A DNA stretch of 64,000 bases from an uncultured Prevotellaceae bacterium (GCA_902769705.1 CACXPX010000002.1:124001-188000), one strand, 5' to 3'. Positions 9,567 through 18,590 are shown, counted from the stretch's first letter. The notes: generated by a model from the sequence alone, not told the origin. Translations and numbers: made by a program.

Positions 9567-11021
9567 CTACCATTCATCGGTACGGAATGGGAACAATGGC
9601 AGACCGGCTGCATTCTTCAAGTTTCCAATTTGGAAGTTCTTGAAACAATAGCGCACAGCCACAGGATTCTTCACTTCTGATGAAGTGAGCCGAATGGTAT
9701 CGTCCCAATATCCACCACCAGGCTGCCAAAAGTGTTCAGCCTTTGCAGGATGGAACACGCGGTCCTCACCCGCCAATTCAAATCCTTGTATGTCTTCAAA
9801 ACGATTGATGGCGCCCAAATCATTGTTCACGTGGATATGCACCACATCACCCACTATTTTCATGTCCTTGAACGACGGACTCTGACATCCCACCGCCGTC
9901 ATTCCATATGTCTTGTTCAAAGCCAAATAGGCCAACCGTTGCCCTACTTGCCGCTTCTGGGCTGGGTGTATCTGCGTCTTCTCATATGGATAGACCAAGT
10001 CGTTGGTACACACCAGCCCGCTATTAGGAATAAGTGTAGAGGCTCGATACTGTTGTTCACGCAATCGCGCACCTTGGTCGCCATCAACATTATCATAATG
10101 ATAGGGAGCTATCTCCACGAAATAGAAGGGTATCTCGCCCAACGCAAACTGCTTTCGCCACTGGTCGACCAATATCTTCATACGCTCCGAGTATTGGTTG
10201 CCAGGGTCGCCGACATTTGAACAACCCTGATAATAAAGAATTCCCTTCACCGTATAGTTCAGTATGGGATTGAATGTTCCATTACCCCAAAGCAAAGCAC
10301 GATGGTAATCCCACTCGGGTTTGAAGTTTACAATGCCTGCCGAATCGGTGGGTTCGTTGGTGTATTTCTCCAGATTTTCTTTTGTCAGCCAGCTCTCCAC
10401 ACGCGTTCCTCCCTTGTTGGCCATAATGAGACCCACAGGCACATCAAGCGCACGATTCACTGTCTGAGCGAAGAAATAACCCGTTGCTGAAGCTTCGCCA
10501 ATGGTCGAAGCGTCTATTTCCTTCCATTCGCATTGGGCATCATCTTGCGGGTTCACCCTCATTTCGCTGGGAATCTTGACATAATGTATGCCTCGATAAT
10601 CCCGGGCAGCAATCACCTCTTCGTTGTATCCTTCAACAGGACAATTGCCAAAACCTTTCATGGGCATCTCCATATTCGACTGACCGGCGCATACCCACAC
10701 TTCGCCCATAAGCACATTGCTGAGTTCAACCGCTCCGTCTCCATCGTCAAACTTGATGGTTTGCGGCGTGTAGCTGGCTTCAGGAGTCTGCACTTTCAGC
10801 ATCCAACGCCCGTCTCGGTCTGCCTTAGTGGTCAGCTTAGCGGTGTTCCAAGATGTTGTCACACTAATCTGGCTGCCACCCTTGGCCCATCCCCATAACC
10901 GCACCTGAGTGTTTTGTTGTAAAACCATGTTGTTGCACAAAATGTGGGGCAACCTCACTTTGGCTTGACCACCCAACGCCAAAAGGGCGAGGACAGCTAA
11001 TATCATTATCTTTTTCATCAT
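9567..11021 (-). CDS. Sialate O-acetylesterase, secreted
   Basis: A 484-residue SASA-domain esterase (SGNH-type) that would remove O-acetyl groups from sialic acids or other acetylated sugars on host or plant glycans. An N-terminal signal peptide (MMKKIMILAVLALLALGGQA) places it in the periplasm or outside. The nucleophile block GEVWVCAGQSNMEMP puts the catalytic serine at about residue 115. A later HPAQKRQVGQRLA stretch supplies the family catalytic histidine region. Length matches single-SASA-domain enzymes of Bacteroidetes. It follows the CPBP gene after 22 bp. No other sialic-acid genes are in the window, so the substrate is inferred from family only; acetyl-xylan or pectin cannot be excluded. 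Confidence 0.88.
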   Translation of the reverse strand: MMKKIMILAVLALLALGGQAKVRLPHILCNNMVLQQNTQVRLWGWAKGGSQISVTTSWNTAKLTTKADRDGRWMLKVQTPEASYTPQTIKFDDGDGAVELSNVLMGEVWVCAGQSNMEMPMKGFGNCPVEGYNEEVIAARDYRGIHYVKIPSEMRVNPQDDAQCEWKEIDASTIGEASATGYFFAQTVNRALDVPVGLIMANKGGTRVESWLTKENLEKYTNEPTDSAGIVNFKPEWDYHRALLWGNGTFNPILNYTVKGILYYQGCSNVGDPGNQYSERMKILVDQWRKQFALGEIPFYFVEIAPYHYDNVDGDQGARLREQQYRASTLIPNSGLVCTNDLVYPYEKTQIHPAQKRQVGQRLAYLALNKTYGMTAVGCQSPSFKDMKIVGDVVHIHVNNDLGAINRFEDIQGFELAGEDRVFHPAKAEHFWQPGGGYWDDTIRLTSSEVKNPVAVRYCFKNFQIGNLKNAAGLPLFPFRTDEW

Positions 11022-11043
11022 AACAATCTATGTTTTATTGCTC

Positions 11044-11883
11044 CTATTTCTTGGGACGGGTCAGTCTCATCGCCAGTTGGAAAAGCGAAGGAAGCATGAT
11101 GCAGAGCGAGAAACCAAGCGAATACATCATCATGCGTTGGTTGCCGTGGAACAAATCGATGAGTTTTCCATCGCCCACCTGCGGCAGCAAGTTGAACATC
11201 ACATATGCAACCGAATTGTTCACCCAATGGAACACCACACCTGGCACGATGGAATCGGTGCGATAATAAAGCCAACCCAGCAACAGGCCGATGGCAAAAG
11301 CGTGGCAGCCTTGTGGCAGATTTCCATGAACCACACCAAACAGCAATGCCGACAGGATGATGGCTAACCAATGCATCTGCGGACTGAACGCCTTCAGAAG
11401 CGAGCGAAGAATGGCACCGCGAAACACCATTTCCTCGGCTATCGGAGCAAGAATGCCTATCACGATGTAGCCTTCAGGCCGGCCCATGATATCTTCAAAC
11501 ATCTTCTCTGTTCCCTCTGGCATCTGAATGTTTAGTTGTTCGAGCAACCATTCAGAGGGTATGATAGTACCGCAAGCCAGCAACACCACCCACACAAGAA
11601 CCACCCAAGGGTGGGAACGAAGATAGCTGCGCGACATTGGCGCCCAACGGCAAAGCGCAAAGAGTGCAATGGTCAGCAAACTGGAAACGATAGTCGACAC
11701 CACAAGTGCCAGACCATCGGAGGCCATTTTTCCATTACCAACACTCTGCACAGCCGTCTGCAAGTCTTGGCCTTGTGTTACATACCAAATAGTCCCCACG
11801 ATAAACATCGCAAAGGCCTGAATCAACAAGAACACCACCAGATACCAAATGGCGTTCAGCATGTCTTTCACTACTTTATTCAT
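11044..11883 (-). CDS. CPBP-family intramembrane metalloprotease
   Basis: A 279-residue polytopic membrane protein with the three CPBP (Abi/CAAX-protease-like) motifs: EEMVFRG at about residues 150-156 (two glutamates and an arginine), LLFGVVHGN with the histidine near 186, and VFHWVNNS with His219 and Asn222. About seven hydrophobic segments can be counted. The family cleaves within the membrane; members act on prenylated proteins or peptides, and some protect against bacteriocins. Nothing here indicates the substrate. It lies 17 bp after ribF and 22 bp before the acetylesterase, in a tight operon. Confidence 0.88.
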   Translation of the reverse strand: MNKVVKDMLNAIWYLVVFLLIQAFAMFIVGTIWYVTQGQDLQTAVQSVGNGKMASDGLALVVSTIVSSLLTIALFALCRWAPMSRSYLRSHPWVVLVWVVLLACGTIIPSEWLLEQLNIQMPEGTEKMFEDIMGRPEGYIVIGILAPIAEEMVFRGAILRSLLKAFSPQMHWLAIILSALLFGVVHGNLPQGCHAFAIGLLLGWLYYRTDSIVPGVVFHWVNNSVAYVMFNLLPQVGDGKLIDLFHGNQRMMMYSLGFSLCIMLPSLFQLAMRLTRPKK

Positions 11884-11900
11884 TTTAGGCTTTCATTATT

Positions 11901-12884
11901 TTATTCCTTATTTTCCAGCAACGCCTTCACCCTGCTTTTGTCGGCCTCCAACTGAAGCCGCAGCTCATCGGGTGACTCAAAACGCCGCTCATCGCGTATG
12001 CGGTCGACGAAGTCCAACGTTAGTCGCTGGCCGTAGATATCGTCATCAAAGTCAAAGATATGAGTCTCCAACGTCAACTCATGACCGTCATAGGTGGGAC
12101 GTGTTCCTATATTGAGCATTCCAGCATATCGCACGCCACCTTCTCCCACTCCCACTTCAACGGCATAAACGCCTGTAGCCGGAATCAGTTGGCCGATGCT
12201 CTCGGTTTGCAGATTGGCTGTAGGGAAGCCCAATCGGCGGCCTTCAGCATAACCATGAGAGACCATTCCCCTAATTTCATATCGTCGGCCCAAACACCAA
12301 TTCGCCTGCCGAATGTCACCCTGTTTCAGCAGATGTCGAATCGTCGATGAACTAACATGAAGCCCCTCAAAGTCTTCAGGCACTTCACACTCGCGACTCT
12401 TCACCACCCGTATGCCCAATTCGCGACCATAGCGCACATAGTTGTCAAATCCATCCGCACGGTTGCGCCCGAAGCGGTTGTCATAGCCGATAACCAACAC
12501 ATCTGCATGCAACTGGTCGCGCAAAATGTCGGACATAAACTCACGAGCCGATAGTGAGGCTAAATTCATATCGAAAGGCAGCACCACACAATGGTCCACC
12601 CCCGTAGCTTTCAAGAGGCGTAACTTCATATCGAGCGGGGTGAGCAATCGGCACTCGCTGGCTGGCACTTCAGAAGGAGCATCGCCTCGCAACACCTCGC
12701 GTGGATGGCGGTCGAATGTCACAACAACCGACTTCCGCCCACTGGCGCGAGCCTCATCAGCCACTTGCTTGAGCACGAATTGATGACCGCGATGAACACC
12801 GTCGAAGAATCCAATCGTGGCCACACACGGCCCTTGTATGTTGTCTATAGTCTTCAATTGCTGAATGATACTTCTAAATTCCAA
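11901..12884 (-). CDS. ribF: Bifunctional riboflavin kinase / FAD synthetase
   Basis: A 327-residue cytoplasmic enzyme that makes FMN and then FAD. The N-terminal nucleotidyl-transferase domain contains GFFDGVHRGHQFVL at residues 25-38, the HxGH-type motif. The C-terminal flavokinase domain contains GFPTANL near residue 220 and TYDGHELTLETHIFDFDDD further on, both diagnostic. Length is as expected. The start overlaps the 3' end of the HAD gene by 11 bp, which suggests coupled translation. Confidence 0.95.
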   Translation of the reverse strand: MEFRSIIQQLKTIDNIQGPCVATIGFFDGVHRGHQFVLKQVADEARASGRKSVVVTFDRHPREVLRGDAPSEVPASECRLLTPLDMKLRLLKATGVDHCVVLPFDMNLASLSAREFMSDILRDQLHADVLVIGYDNRFGRNRADGFDNYVRYGRELGIRVVKSRECEVPEDFEGLHVSSSTIRHLLKQGDIRQANWCLGRRYEIRGMVSHGYAEGRRLGFPTANLQTESIGQLIPATGVYAVEVGVGEGGVRYAGMLNIGTRPTYDGHELTLETHIFDFDDDIYGQRLTLDFVDRIRDERRFESPDELRLQLEADKSRVKALLENKE

Positions 12885-13491
12885 CCACTTCCTTCATCCA
12901 CTCTTCACCAGTGGTCTCTAAGAAACCATGAATTCCCAATCTTCGCGCAGCCTCGATATTGTCGCGACTGTCATCGATGAAAAGCGTCTCACTGGCCTTG
13001 ATTCCCGTCTGGCGCAACACCTCGCTGTAAATCTCCTCCGACGGCTTGGCCAAATGCATCTCATATGAAACGAACGTCTGTTCAAAATAGTCGCTTGCAC
13101 CCCAAGGTCCCATCGGCAACAACTGCTCTACGGTATAGGTCCAATGCATATCGTTGGTGTTGCTCAACAGAAAGAGCCGTTTTCCTTGCTCACGCAGGTC
13201 GAGCAACAACTGTTTTTTGTGGTCGGGAATCTCTGTGAGCAAAGCATTCCAAGCTGCAACAATCTCAGAATCTGCTGCCGTACATCCCGTCAGACGCCGT
13301 ACCTCGTTGCAAAAGTCGTGCGTGGAGATGTTACCCATCTCAATGTCGAAGAACAGGTCTTCGGTCAGATGCAGTTCTACATACCGCGCTACCTCAGGAC
13401 AACCGATACGTATAAAAGCCTCGATGCAACGCTGCCCATCGAGCCCTACGAGCACACCGCCCAAGTCGAAAATGATGTTCTTATAGCTCAT
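12874..13491 (-). CDS. HAD-superfamily (YihX-like) phosphatase
   Basis: A 205-residue haloacid dehalogenase-like hydrolase. Motif I is FDLGGVLVG with the nucleophile at Asp9; the second Asp of the usual DxD is Gly, as in YihX-type sugar phosphatases. Motif II is LFLLSNTND, motif III has the lysine in LAKPSEEIYSE, and motif IV is FIDDSRDNIEAA. It is cytoplasmic and probably dephosphorylates a sugar phosphate or flavin intermediate; its coupling with ribF (11-bp overlap) makes a role in flavin metabolism possible but unproven. A good promoter lies just upstream (13499-13529), so this is the first gene of the operon running to 8434. Confidence 0.88.
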   Translation of the reverse strand: MSYKNIIFDLGGVLVGLDGQRCIEAFIRIGCPEVARYVELHLTEDLFFDIEMGNISTHDFCNEVRRLTGCTAADSEIVAAWNALLTEIPDHKKQLLLDLREQGKRLFLLSNTNDMHWTYTVEQLLPMGPWGASDYFEQTFVSYEMHLAKPSEEIYSEVLRQTGIKASETLFIDDSRDNIEAARRLGIHGFLETTGEEWMKEVVGI

Positions 13492-13498
13492 ATCTCTG

Positions 13499-13529
13499 CA
13501 AAGGTAATGAAAAGCGTGGGGAGAACAAA
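13499..13529 (-). promoter_or_regulatory. Promoter of the HAD-ribF operon
   Basis: On the minus strand the sequence reads TTTG (13526-13529), a 19-bp spacer, then TACCTTTG (13499-13506). This fits the Bacteroidetes primary sigma consensus TTTG-N19/21-TAnnTTTG. Transcription would start very close to the HAD start codon, giving a leader of a few bases at most. Confidence 0.65.
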
Positions 13530-13658
13530 ATAAATTAAGAGTTTTTTAGATTGGAAAACAGAATGTCAGCGAAAACGCATTTCTACCGACAATATGTAAA
13601 GCGAAAAGGGGGATTAAATAACCGATTTGTTGAGATTTTTTATTTATCGTCCTATTTT

Positions 13659-13746
13659 CTCAAAAGCGGCATTTAGGGCGCCCATTTGCGGCATATGACC
13701 CTCTCAAAAGCCGCTTCTTGATAAGTAAAAGCATAGCTGTCATTTT
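13659..13746. repeat. 22-bp-unit array A (4 units)
   Basis: Four consecutive imperfect 22-bp units without gaps: 13659-13680, 13681-13702, 13703-13724, 13725-13746. Their cores read TCAAAAGCGGCATTTAG, CATTTGCGGCATATGAC, TCAAAAGCCGCTTCTTGA and AAAAGCATAGCTGTCA. The array begins inside the last codons of the methyltransferase gene (stop at 13740) and lies about 130 bp upstream of the HAD promoter. The same unit length and core words recur in arrays at 20.1, 31.0, 41.6 and 62.8 kb. The rest of this gap (13530-13658) is A/T-rich with no gene seen; it includes GACAATATGTAAAGCG near 13588, which resembles sequence next to the other arrays. Confidence 0.75.
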
Positions 13747-15011
13747 GTCAAATCACCCTTCTTGCAACACACTAACAACAAATGGTCGCCTTCGCGGGTA
13801 GTTGTACCGAATATATAGGTGTCGCCACCATCTTTCAAACGGAGTCGTTGGCGGAGTTGCTGAGCGGTGAGGGGGAAATTCCTGACGCTGATGTTTGCGC
13901 GAGTGATACCCTGTAAAGTTTGCTTCAACTGTTTCTTGTTCATCGATGAAATGGCCTTAATTTGAAACTTTCGTCCAGGAAAATTCTCGATGAAATCGGG
14001 AGAAATGAAAAGATGGCTATTCTCGGCAACGGCTTCAACGCCAAATGCCTCGCAAAGTTCAGCAAAGCAACCCGCTTTCATGATAGAAGCATTAGGTTCA
14101 TAGAGAAACAATGGACCTGAAGACAAAGATAATGAACCTTCATACGTCTTTGCCTGCGTTGCGGCAGAGCCTGTTGCAAAAACTTCATTATCGTTGATGC
14201 AAACCACCCGCAAGGGAGCAGCCACGACATCGGAAAGAACGAGCAACAACTCTTTGCATTCGTTGCCAACCGACACGATCCGCACTTCTGTATAATAGGC
14301 AGGGAGCAACCTAACGGCCTCACGCCAGTCAAGCATCGGCGAGAGTTTCACCACGATGAAATCGGCTTTTTTTAGCAATTCTTCGCGTAAGGCGACCACA
14401 TCGGGCGTGCAGTCGCTAATGGCGTAGGTCTTACCTCCATGCTCATTGCGGCGAGCGGGGTCGAGATAAATTACTGTTGCATGTTCCTCCATCTGGTGCA
14501 GATATTCCACACCGTCACCACACACAACCTCTGCATGCGACAAACCCAATAAATGGAAATTGTGGCGGGCAATGGCACACAATTCTTCCTGACGCTCCAC
14601 ATACACAGCTCGCTTGAAATCTCTTGCCATAAACGAGAAGTCGACACCGAATCCACCCGTCAAGTCAATCAACAAACCCTGCTCTTTCAATCCATTCAAA
14701 GGAAGAGGAGCCGTGCTAGTGGATTTGTCAATTGTTAATTGTAAATTGTCAATTGCTTTCCACTTTGCTGTTTGCTCACTAGAGCATTGTTCCATAGAAA
14801 GGTGTGGCGGATAGACAATGCCTTCTTTAGCTGCCCACGATGGTAGTTTCTGCCGTGCAGACTGCCAACCTGCAATCTGCTGCAAAGCCCAAGGCATATC
14901 CACATCGGGAAACTTATCAGCCATCAATGCCAGCAGGCGCACGTTGTCGGCACGATGGCTGGCAACGAACGCCTGAGTTGCTTCATCGTTCAAACGATGT
15001 TGGATATCCAT
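13740..15011 (-). CDS. THUMP-like-domain class I SAM-dependent methyltransferase
   Basis: A 423-residue cytoplasmic protein. The SAM-binding motif I is LIDLTGGFGVDFSF at about residues 114-127, followed by an acidic residue at the end of the next strand (VYVERQEEL). A later IYLDPARR motif near 176 is the catalytic-site loop of this family. The C-terminus has the THUMP-like RNA-binding module. The family probably methylates RNA; the target is unknown. At residues about 88-98 the sequence DNLQLTIDKSTSTA interrupts the usual linker and is the in-frame translation of a TTAATTG-type short repeat (14726-14756). The start lies 7 bp after the endonuclease gene; the stop lies inside 22-bp array A. Confidence 0.85.
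   Translation of the reverse strand: MDIQHRLNDEATQAFVASHRADNVRLLALMADKFPDVDMPWALQQIAGWQSARQKLPSWAAKEGIVYPPHLSMEQCSSEQTAKWKAIDNLQLTIDKSTSTAPLPLNGLKEQGLLIDLTGGFGVDFSFMARDFKRAVYVERQEELCAIARHNFHLLGLSHAEVVCGDGVEYLHQMEEHATVIYLDPARRNEHGGKTYAISDCTPDVVALREELLKKADFIVVKLSPMLDWREAVRLLPAYYTEVRIVSVGNECKELLLVLSDVVAAPLRVVCINDNEVFATGSAATQAKTYEGSLSLSSGPLFLYEPNASIMKAGCFAELCEAFGVEAVAENSHLFISPDFIENFPGRKFQIKAISSMNKKQLKQTLQGITRANISVRNFPLTAQQLRQRLRLKDGGDTYIFGTTTREGDHLLLVCCKKGDLTK
14726..14756. repeat. TTAATTG-type short repeat inside a coding region
   Basis: The plus strand shows alternating CAATTG/TTAATTG/AAATTG words (TCAATTGTTAATTGTAAATT, then GTCAATTGC). This AT-rich repeat is common between genes in Bacteroidetes; here it lies in frame in the methyltransferase and is translated as NLQLTID. 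A related copy lies at 38012-38033. Confidence 0.7.
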
Positions 15012-15018
15012 TCTGTCG

Positions 15019-16518
15019 CTATTTCACCACGAATTTCCGACCGTCGCGGATATAAATGCCTTTCGGCAAAGAACCTGACACTTGCTGTCCGCTCAGGTTG
15101 TAAATGGGTTTAGCGCTCATTTTCGCCGATTTCATCGACTCTATACCCGTTGCCGGGTCGGTCTTCGTGCGATAGTAGAGCACAGCAGGACTAGCAAATG
15201 TTCCTGAATTGGCATACGTCGTGAAGCGCGGCGAACTTTGGTTGTAGAGTAACAAGCCAGCACTTGTGCTGAGCGTGTAGCCGTCTTCACCGCCGGAAAT
15301 AGTCCAGACCTTAGCCTCATTGCTCTCCCACGACATCACTTTCGTCGATGTAGACGTGAGATAGCCCTCGCTACCCTTCAACGACCAAGAGCCCGTCGAG
15401 CCACCGAGAGTCATTACAACCACCTGCTCATTGGGTGATACAGTATTATCGGTGATGGTGACATTAATGGGCTTCATATAAGTCTTTTCCTGTGCGCCCA
15501 TCGCCACCGAATTATCTTCATTCACCACGATGTATTCATTGCCCGCCTTCACTTGGCTGCTGGTCGTCACCTTCGCGAAATCGCCAGTACCAGGAGTCGG
15601 GTCTGGATCATCTGGATCATCTGGGTCTGGATCGTCGGGATCGGGATCATCGGGTATCGTTCCATCGTAATTATCGTAAGAGAAGGCCTGGTCTTTTTTG
15701 CTGCCCCACACATATTCCTCCAGTCCAGGGTAGTCGACAAACGGGTTACGGTTTTTCTGCTCTCCGTAGACGGCTTTGTTGCGGGCAATCTCCACTTCAT
15801 CCACAGGGTCCTGCTTCGACCACTTCATCAGCATGTTGAGATACCACGTTTTGAAGGCTGGATAAGTGCTGCCGTCAAAGACGTTGCTGGCTGTAGCATG
15901 CTTGCTCCACTTATCAACAACATTCTCATAACATGTGGCCATATAGAAATAGATGCGGGCCATATCGCCCTTGATTTCATCGTTGGGCTCGAACACCTGC
16001 CCCGTGTATCCACTCACCGAGCACTTACCCCACTTGCTGTAACCGTTTTCCGACTGACCTGTGACACTTCCCACTTCCGCTAACGGATCGTTACCACGCC
16101 GGTTGTTGATATAGCCGTCGGTGGGCAGCACATGCACAATGTCAGCCTTGATGATGCTGGCATCAGCCCAGTCCTCAAACCAACTCTGCGGAACCGAGTG
16201 CTCACGATTGTAGCAGTCGCCCTCTTTCTTATACGATCCTGCCTTGTCCTTCACGTGGGTGTATTTGGTGACATTCGAGTACCAGTCGCGCACATAGCCG
16301 TCGGGACGCGTGTCAGTCTGCCTGTATGATTCATAAAGACCGTCGTAGCCAATGTTCTTATGACTATGGATGATTCCATATAAGGCCGTCTTCAGCGCCT
16401 TCCCTTTCTTACCATTGGCAGCCTGGTAATAGTCTTTACTGCCATTGGGACCTTGTGCCCAAACTGTTGCTGTGACCAACAAGAAAGTCAAAACAGTCAG
16501 TAAACTTCTTCTTTTCAT
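15019..16518 (-). CDS. Secreted endonuclease I with T9SS-type C-terminal tail
   Basis: A 499-residue extracellular nuclease. A signal peptide occupies residues 1-21 (ending TVWAQ). The endonuclease I domain (residues about 25-270) has the beta-beta-alpha-metal motif NREHSVPQSWF with His107 and the metal ligand region NRRGNDPLAEVG. A low-complexity linker of repeated D-P (DPDPDDPDPDDPDDP) near 295-312 joins it to a beta-rich domain. The end, IYNLSGQQV...KGIYIRDGRKFVVK, resembles type IX secretion sorting tails. It would degrade extracellular DNA for nucleotides or phosphate. It lies 17 bp after the dockerin-tailed gene and 7 bp before the methyltransferase. Confidence 0.88.
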   Translation of the reverse strand: MKRRSLLTVLTFLLVTATVWAQGPNGSKDYYQAANGKKGKALKTALYGIIHSHKNIGYDGLYESYRQTDTRPDGYVRDWYSNVTKYTHVKDKAGSYKKEGDCYNREHSVPQSWFEDWADASIIKADIVHVLPTDGYINNRRGNDPLAEVGSVTGQSENGYSKWGKCSVSGYTGQVFEPNDEIKGDMARIYFYMATCYENVVDKWSKHATASNVFDGSTYPAFKTWYLNMLMKWSKQDPVDEVEIARNKAVYGEQKNRNPFVDYPGLEEYVWGSKKDQAFSYDNYDGTIPDDPDPDDPDPDDPDDPDPTPGTGDFAKVTTSSQVKAGNEYIVVNEDNSVAMGAQEKTYMKPINVTITDNTVSPNEQVVVMTLGGSTGSWSLKGSEGYLTSTSTKVMSWESNEAKVWTISGGEDGYTLSTSAGLLLYNQSSPRFTTYANSGTFASPAVLYYRTKTDPATGIESMKSAKMSAKPIYNLSGQQVSGSLPKGIYIRDGRKFVVK

Positions 16519-16535
16519 AATCTTCGGTTTTTCTA

Positions 16536-18431
16536 TTATTCTTTCCCTAGAATGATGTTTACGAGAGTTGTTATGTCTCTAACATCGACTTCTCCGTCAC
16601 CATTCACATCGCCCTTTATACCACTATTAGGATCAAAGGGCTTGACAGAGAGTGAGTTTGGCACTCCATTTTCATCAACGTTGAAAGTAACGGTATATTT
16701 ACCAGCCTCACGAATGACATAATTCCACGAATTTCCTGCCAACAACTCCAAATTCGTACAATTACCTAAAGTGATAGTAGGACTATTTCCTTCTCCTTTT
16801 GGACAGCCATAGTAAAGAGTACTATAACCAGATCTGACATTAATCGAGAATTGATAACCTCCTTCAGAATTTGCCGTTTCTTCATCGACGGTAATATCAA
16901 TGGAGTAGACACCATTATCATTTTTATTCACCACCGTGCCATTCAGCATATACATCGGAGCAGAAAAGCCTGTGACGGTCAATGTGGGTGCAGACTCGTC
17001 AGTGGCATCGAGAATAAAGGTATAGACGCCAGGCGAATTCATCCCGAAGTTGACACTCGTCTCATTATTCACACATGGAATGTTCGTACAGTTAAGCACG
17101 GTTATTATACTGTTTTCTGGGGCAACTCCCCAAACACCACCCGTAGGAGTATATATGCAGAAAGTAAAATCACCGCCACCTTGACTAATCAATTGTTGCG
17201 TCACTTCCAACTCAAGAGTATGTGTGCCATCGCCATTGTCGGCGAAATTCATTATGCTGTTGTTTTCGCTCATCATGAACGCCATACGATAGGGAGCGGG
17301 CGCAACTGTCACCATGAACGTCTGACTCACTGGTTCATAGACATAGGTATTTTTGGGAATGATGGTTACTGTCAAGTTACTGGTGCCGATTGATCTAGTT
17401 GAGTAAAAACAATCACTACCCTGTATCCACATTGTCAAAACATCAGGGTTCCAACCGGAATAGCGAATAGTATAGTCATCAGAAGTTAAACCAGAAGCGA
17501 AGGTGGCATCAAGCACAAGTTCGTGGAAATCATTGTCTTGCACCACATTCAACGGAGAGAGACCATTGATCGTAGCGATGGGAATATTTTCACCGACAAC
17601 AACTATTTCAAAGGTTTCAGAAACGGCAGAATAGGCTTCTGTATTGTTGGGGGTTATAGTAATGGTAACATTAACCAGCCCAATAGCAGTTGGGCCTTCT
17701 TTCGCTCCATACACCACATTCCCATTATTAACTTCAACATGTAAAACATTTTCGTTGTCACTCACAGCAGAAATGGTATAGTCGTTGGAAGTAACACCCT
17801 CAGCGGGAGTAACATCAAGAGCGAATGTGCCATACGTTGGAGTGGTAGTGCCTTCAACATAATGAAGTATCTCTTTCGGGGAAATGTCGTTAATAGTGGC
17901 AACGACTGGCTTATTGTTAGTTTCAACAAGCTTATAAACTTTTATCGCATGGGCGTAAGTTCCTAAACTAGTATTTGGTGAATATACCTTATACGCATAA
18001 GCATCACCATTCGTATAACCTAAGAAATAGTTATTGCTCTTGTTTTGAATAAGGACTGTTTCATCAGTCTGGAAATTAAAAGTCCAAATAGACTTGTTTT
18101 TGTTTAAAGAGACGCTATTACCACTACTATTATAAAGATAATTAGCCGCAGTAAGACTTACGTTTCTCATGTAAAAACCACCAGAAGCTGTTTCCAACTT
18201 CCAGACATAGGTTTCATTTCCTGCCAATCCATACATTGAATACGAGGCTGTAGTTTGAAGCGTACCATCGGAAGTGACGTTGTTCATCACATGTCCACCT
18301 TGCTCAAACACATAGAAACTCCCGGCCTTAACAGACGTCACAGGCTCCAAATGGTAAGTCTTCTGAGCCCACGTCGCACCAAATACTGACAAGAGCAGCA
18401 TTGTGCACCAAAATCGTAGTTGATGTTTCAT
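16536..18431 (-). CDS. Secreted beta-sandwich repeat protein with dockerin-like tail
   Basis: A 631-residue protein with a signal peptide (MKHQLRFWCTMLLLSVFGATWA). The N-terminal 170 residues are a beta-rich module (YVWKLETASGGFYMRN, IWTFNFQTDETV) seen in many Prevotella surface proteins. Two Ig-like repeats follow (VTPAEGVTSNDYTISAVSD and ATFASGLTSDDYTIRYSG, about 120 residues apart), then two SusE/SusF-like segments (SFSAPMYMLNG region). The last 20 residues, GDVNGDGEVDVRDITTLVNI, form a dockerin-like calcium loop. No catalytic motif is visible; it may bind surface polysaccharide or display on the cell surface. It heads a three-gene operon and has a strong promoter at 18491-18522. Confidence 0.75.
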   Translation of the reverse strand: MKHQLRFWCTMLLLSVFGATWAQKTYHLEPVTSVKAGSFYVFEQGGHVMNNVTSDGTLQTTASYSMYGLAGNETYVWKLETASGGFYMRNVSLTAANYLYNSSGNSVSLNKNKSIWTFNFQTDETVLIQNKSNNYFLGYTNGDAYAYKVYSPNTSLGTYAHAIKVYKLVETNNKPVVATINDISPKEILHYVEGTTTPTYGTFALDVTPAEGVTSNDYTISAVSDNENVLHVEVNNGNVVYGAKEGPTAIGLVNVTITITPNNTEAYSAVSETFEIVVVGENIPIATINGLSPLNVVQDNDFHELVLDATFASGLTSDDYTIRYSGWNPDVLTMWIQGSDCFYSTRSIGTSNLTVTIIPKNTYVYEPVSQTFMVTVAPAPYRMAFMMSENNSIMNFADNGDGTHTLELEVTQQLISQGGGDFTFCIYTPTGGVWGVAPENSIITVLNCTNIPCVNNETSVNFGMNSPGVYTFILDATDESAPTLTVTGFSAPMYMLNGTVVNKNDNGVYSIDITVDEETANSEGGYQFSINVRSGYSTLYYGCPKGEGNSPTITLGNCTNLELLAGNSWNYVIREAGKYTVTFNVDENGVPNSLSVKPFDPNSGIKGDVNGDGEVDVRDITTLVNIILGKE

Positions 18432-18490
18432 ATTGTACGGTCTTTAGATTGTTTTTTTTCTTGTGATGGTTTCAGTCTTATTTGATGTGG

Positions 18491-18522
18491 CAAAGATAGG
18501 AAAAGTAATTGATTAATGCAAA
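18491..18522 (-). promoter_or_regulatory. Promoter of the dockerin protein / endonuclease I / methyltransferase operon
   Basis: On the minus strand: TTTG (18519-18522), 20-bp spacer, TATCTTTG (18491-18498). This is a full match to the Bacteroidetes promoter TTTG-N20-TAnnTTTG, about 60 bp upstream of the ATG at 18431. Confidence 0.7.
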
Positions 18523-18582
18523 CGAAACAAGGCGAAATGTGAGAAAAAAGGGGAAATGGCGATGGAAACGATATTTTTTGTT

Positions 18583-18590
18583 TAATTTTG
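18583..18590 (+). promoter_or_regulatory. Putative -7 element of miaB
   Basis: TAATTTTG matches TAnnTTTG and lies 20 bp before the miaB ATG at 18611. No clear TTTG -33 box is seen at the right distance. The position supports starting miaB at 18611 and not further upstream. Confidence 0.45.
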
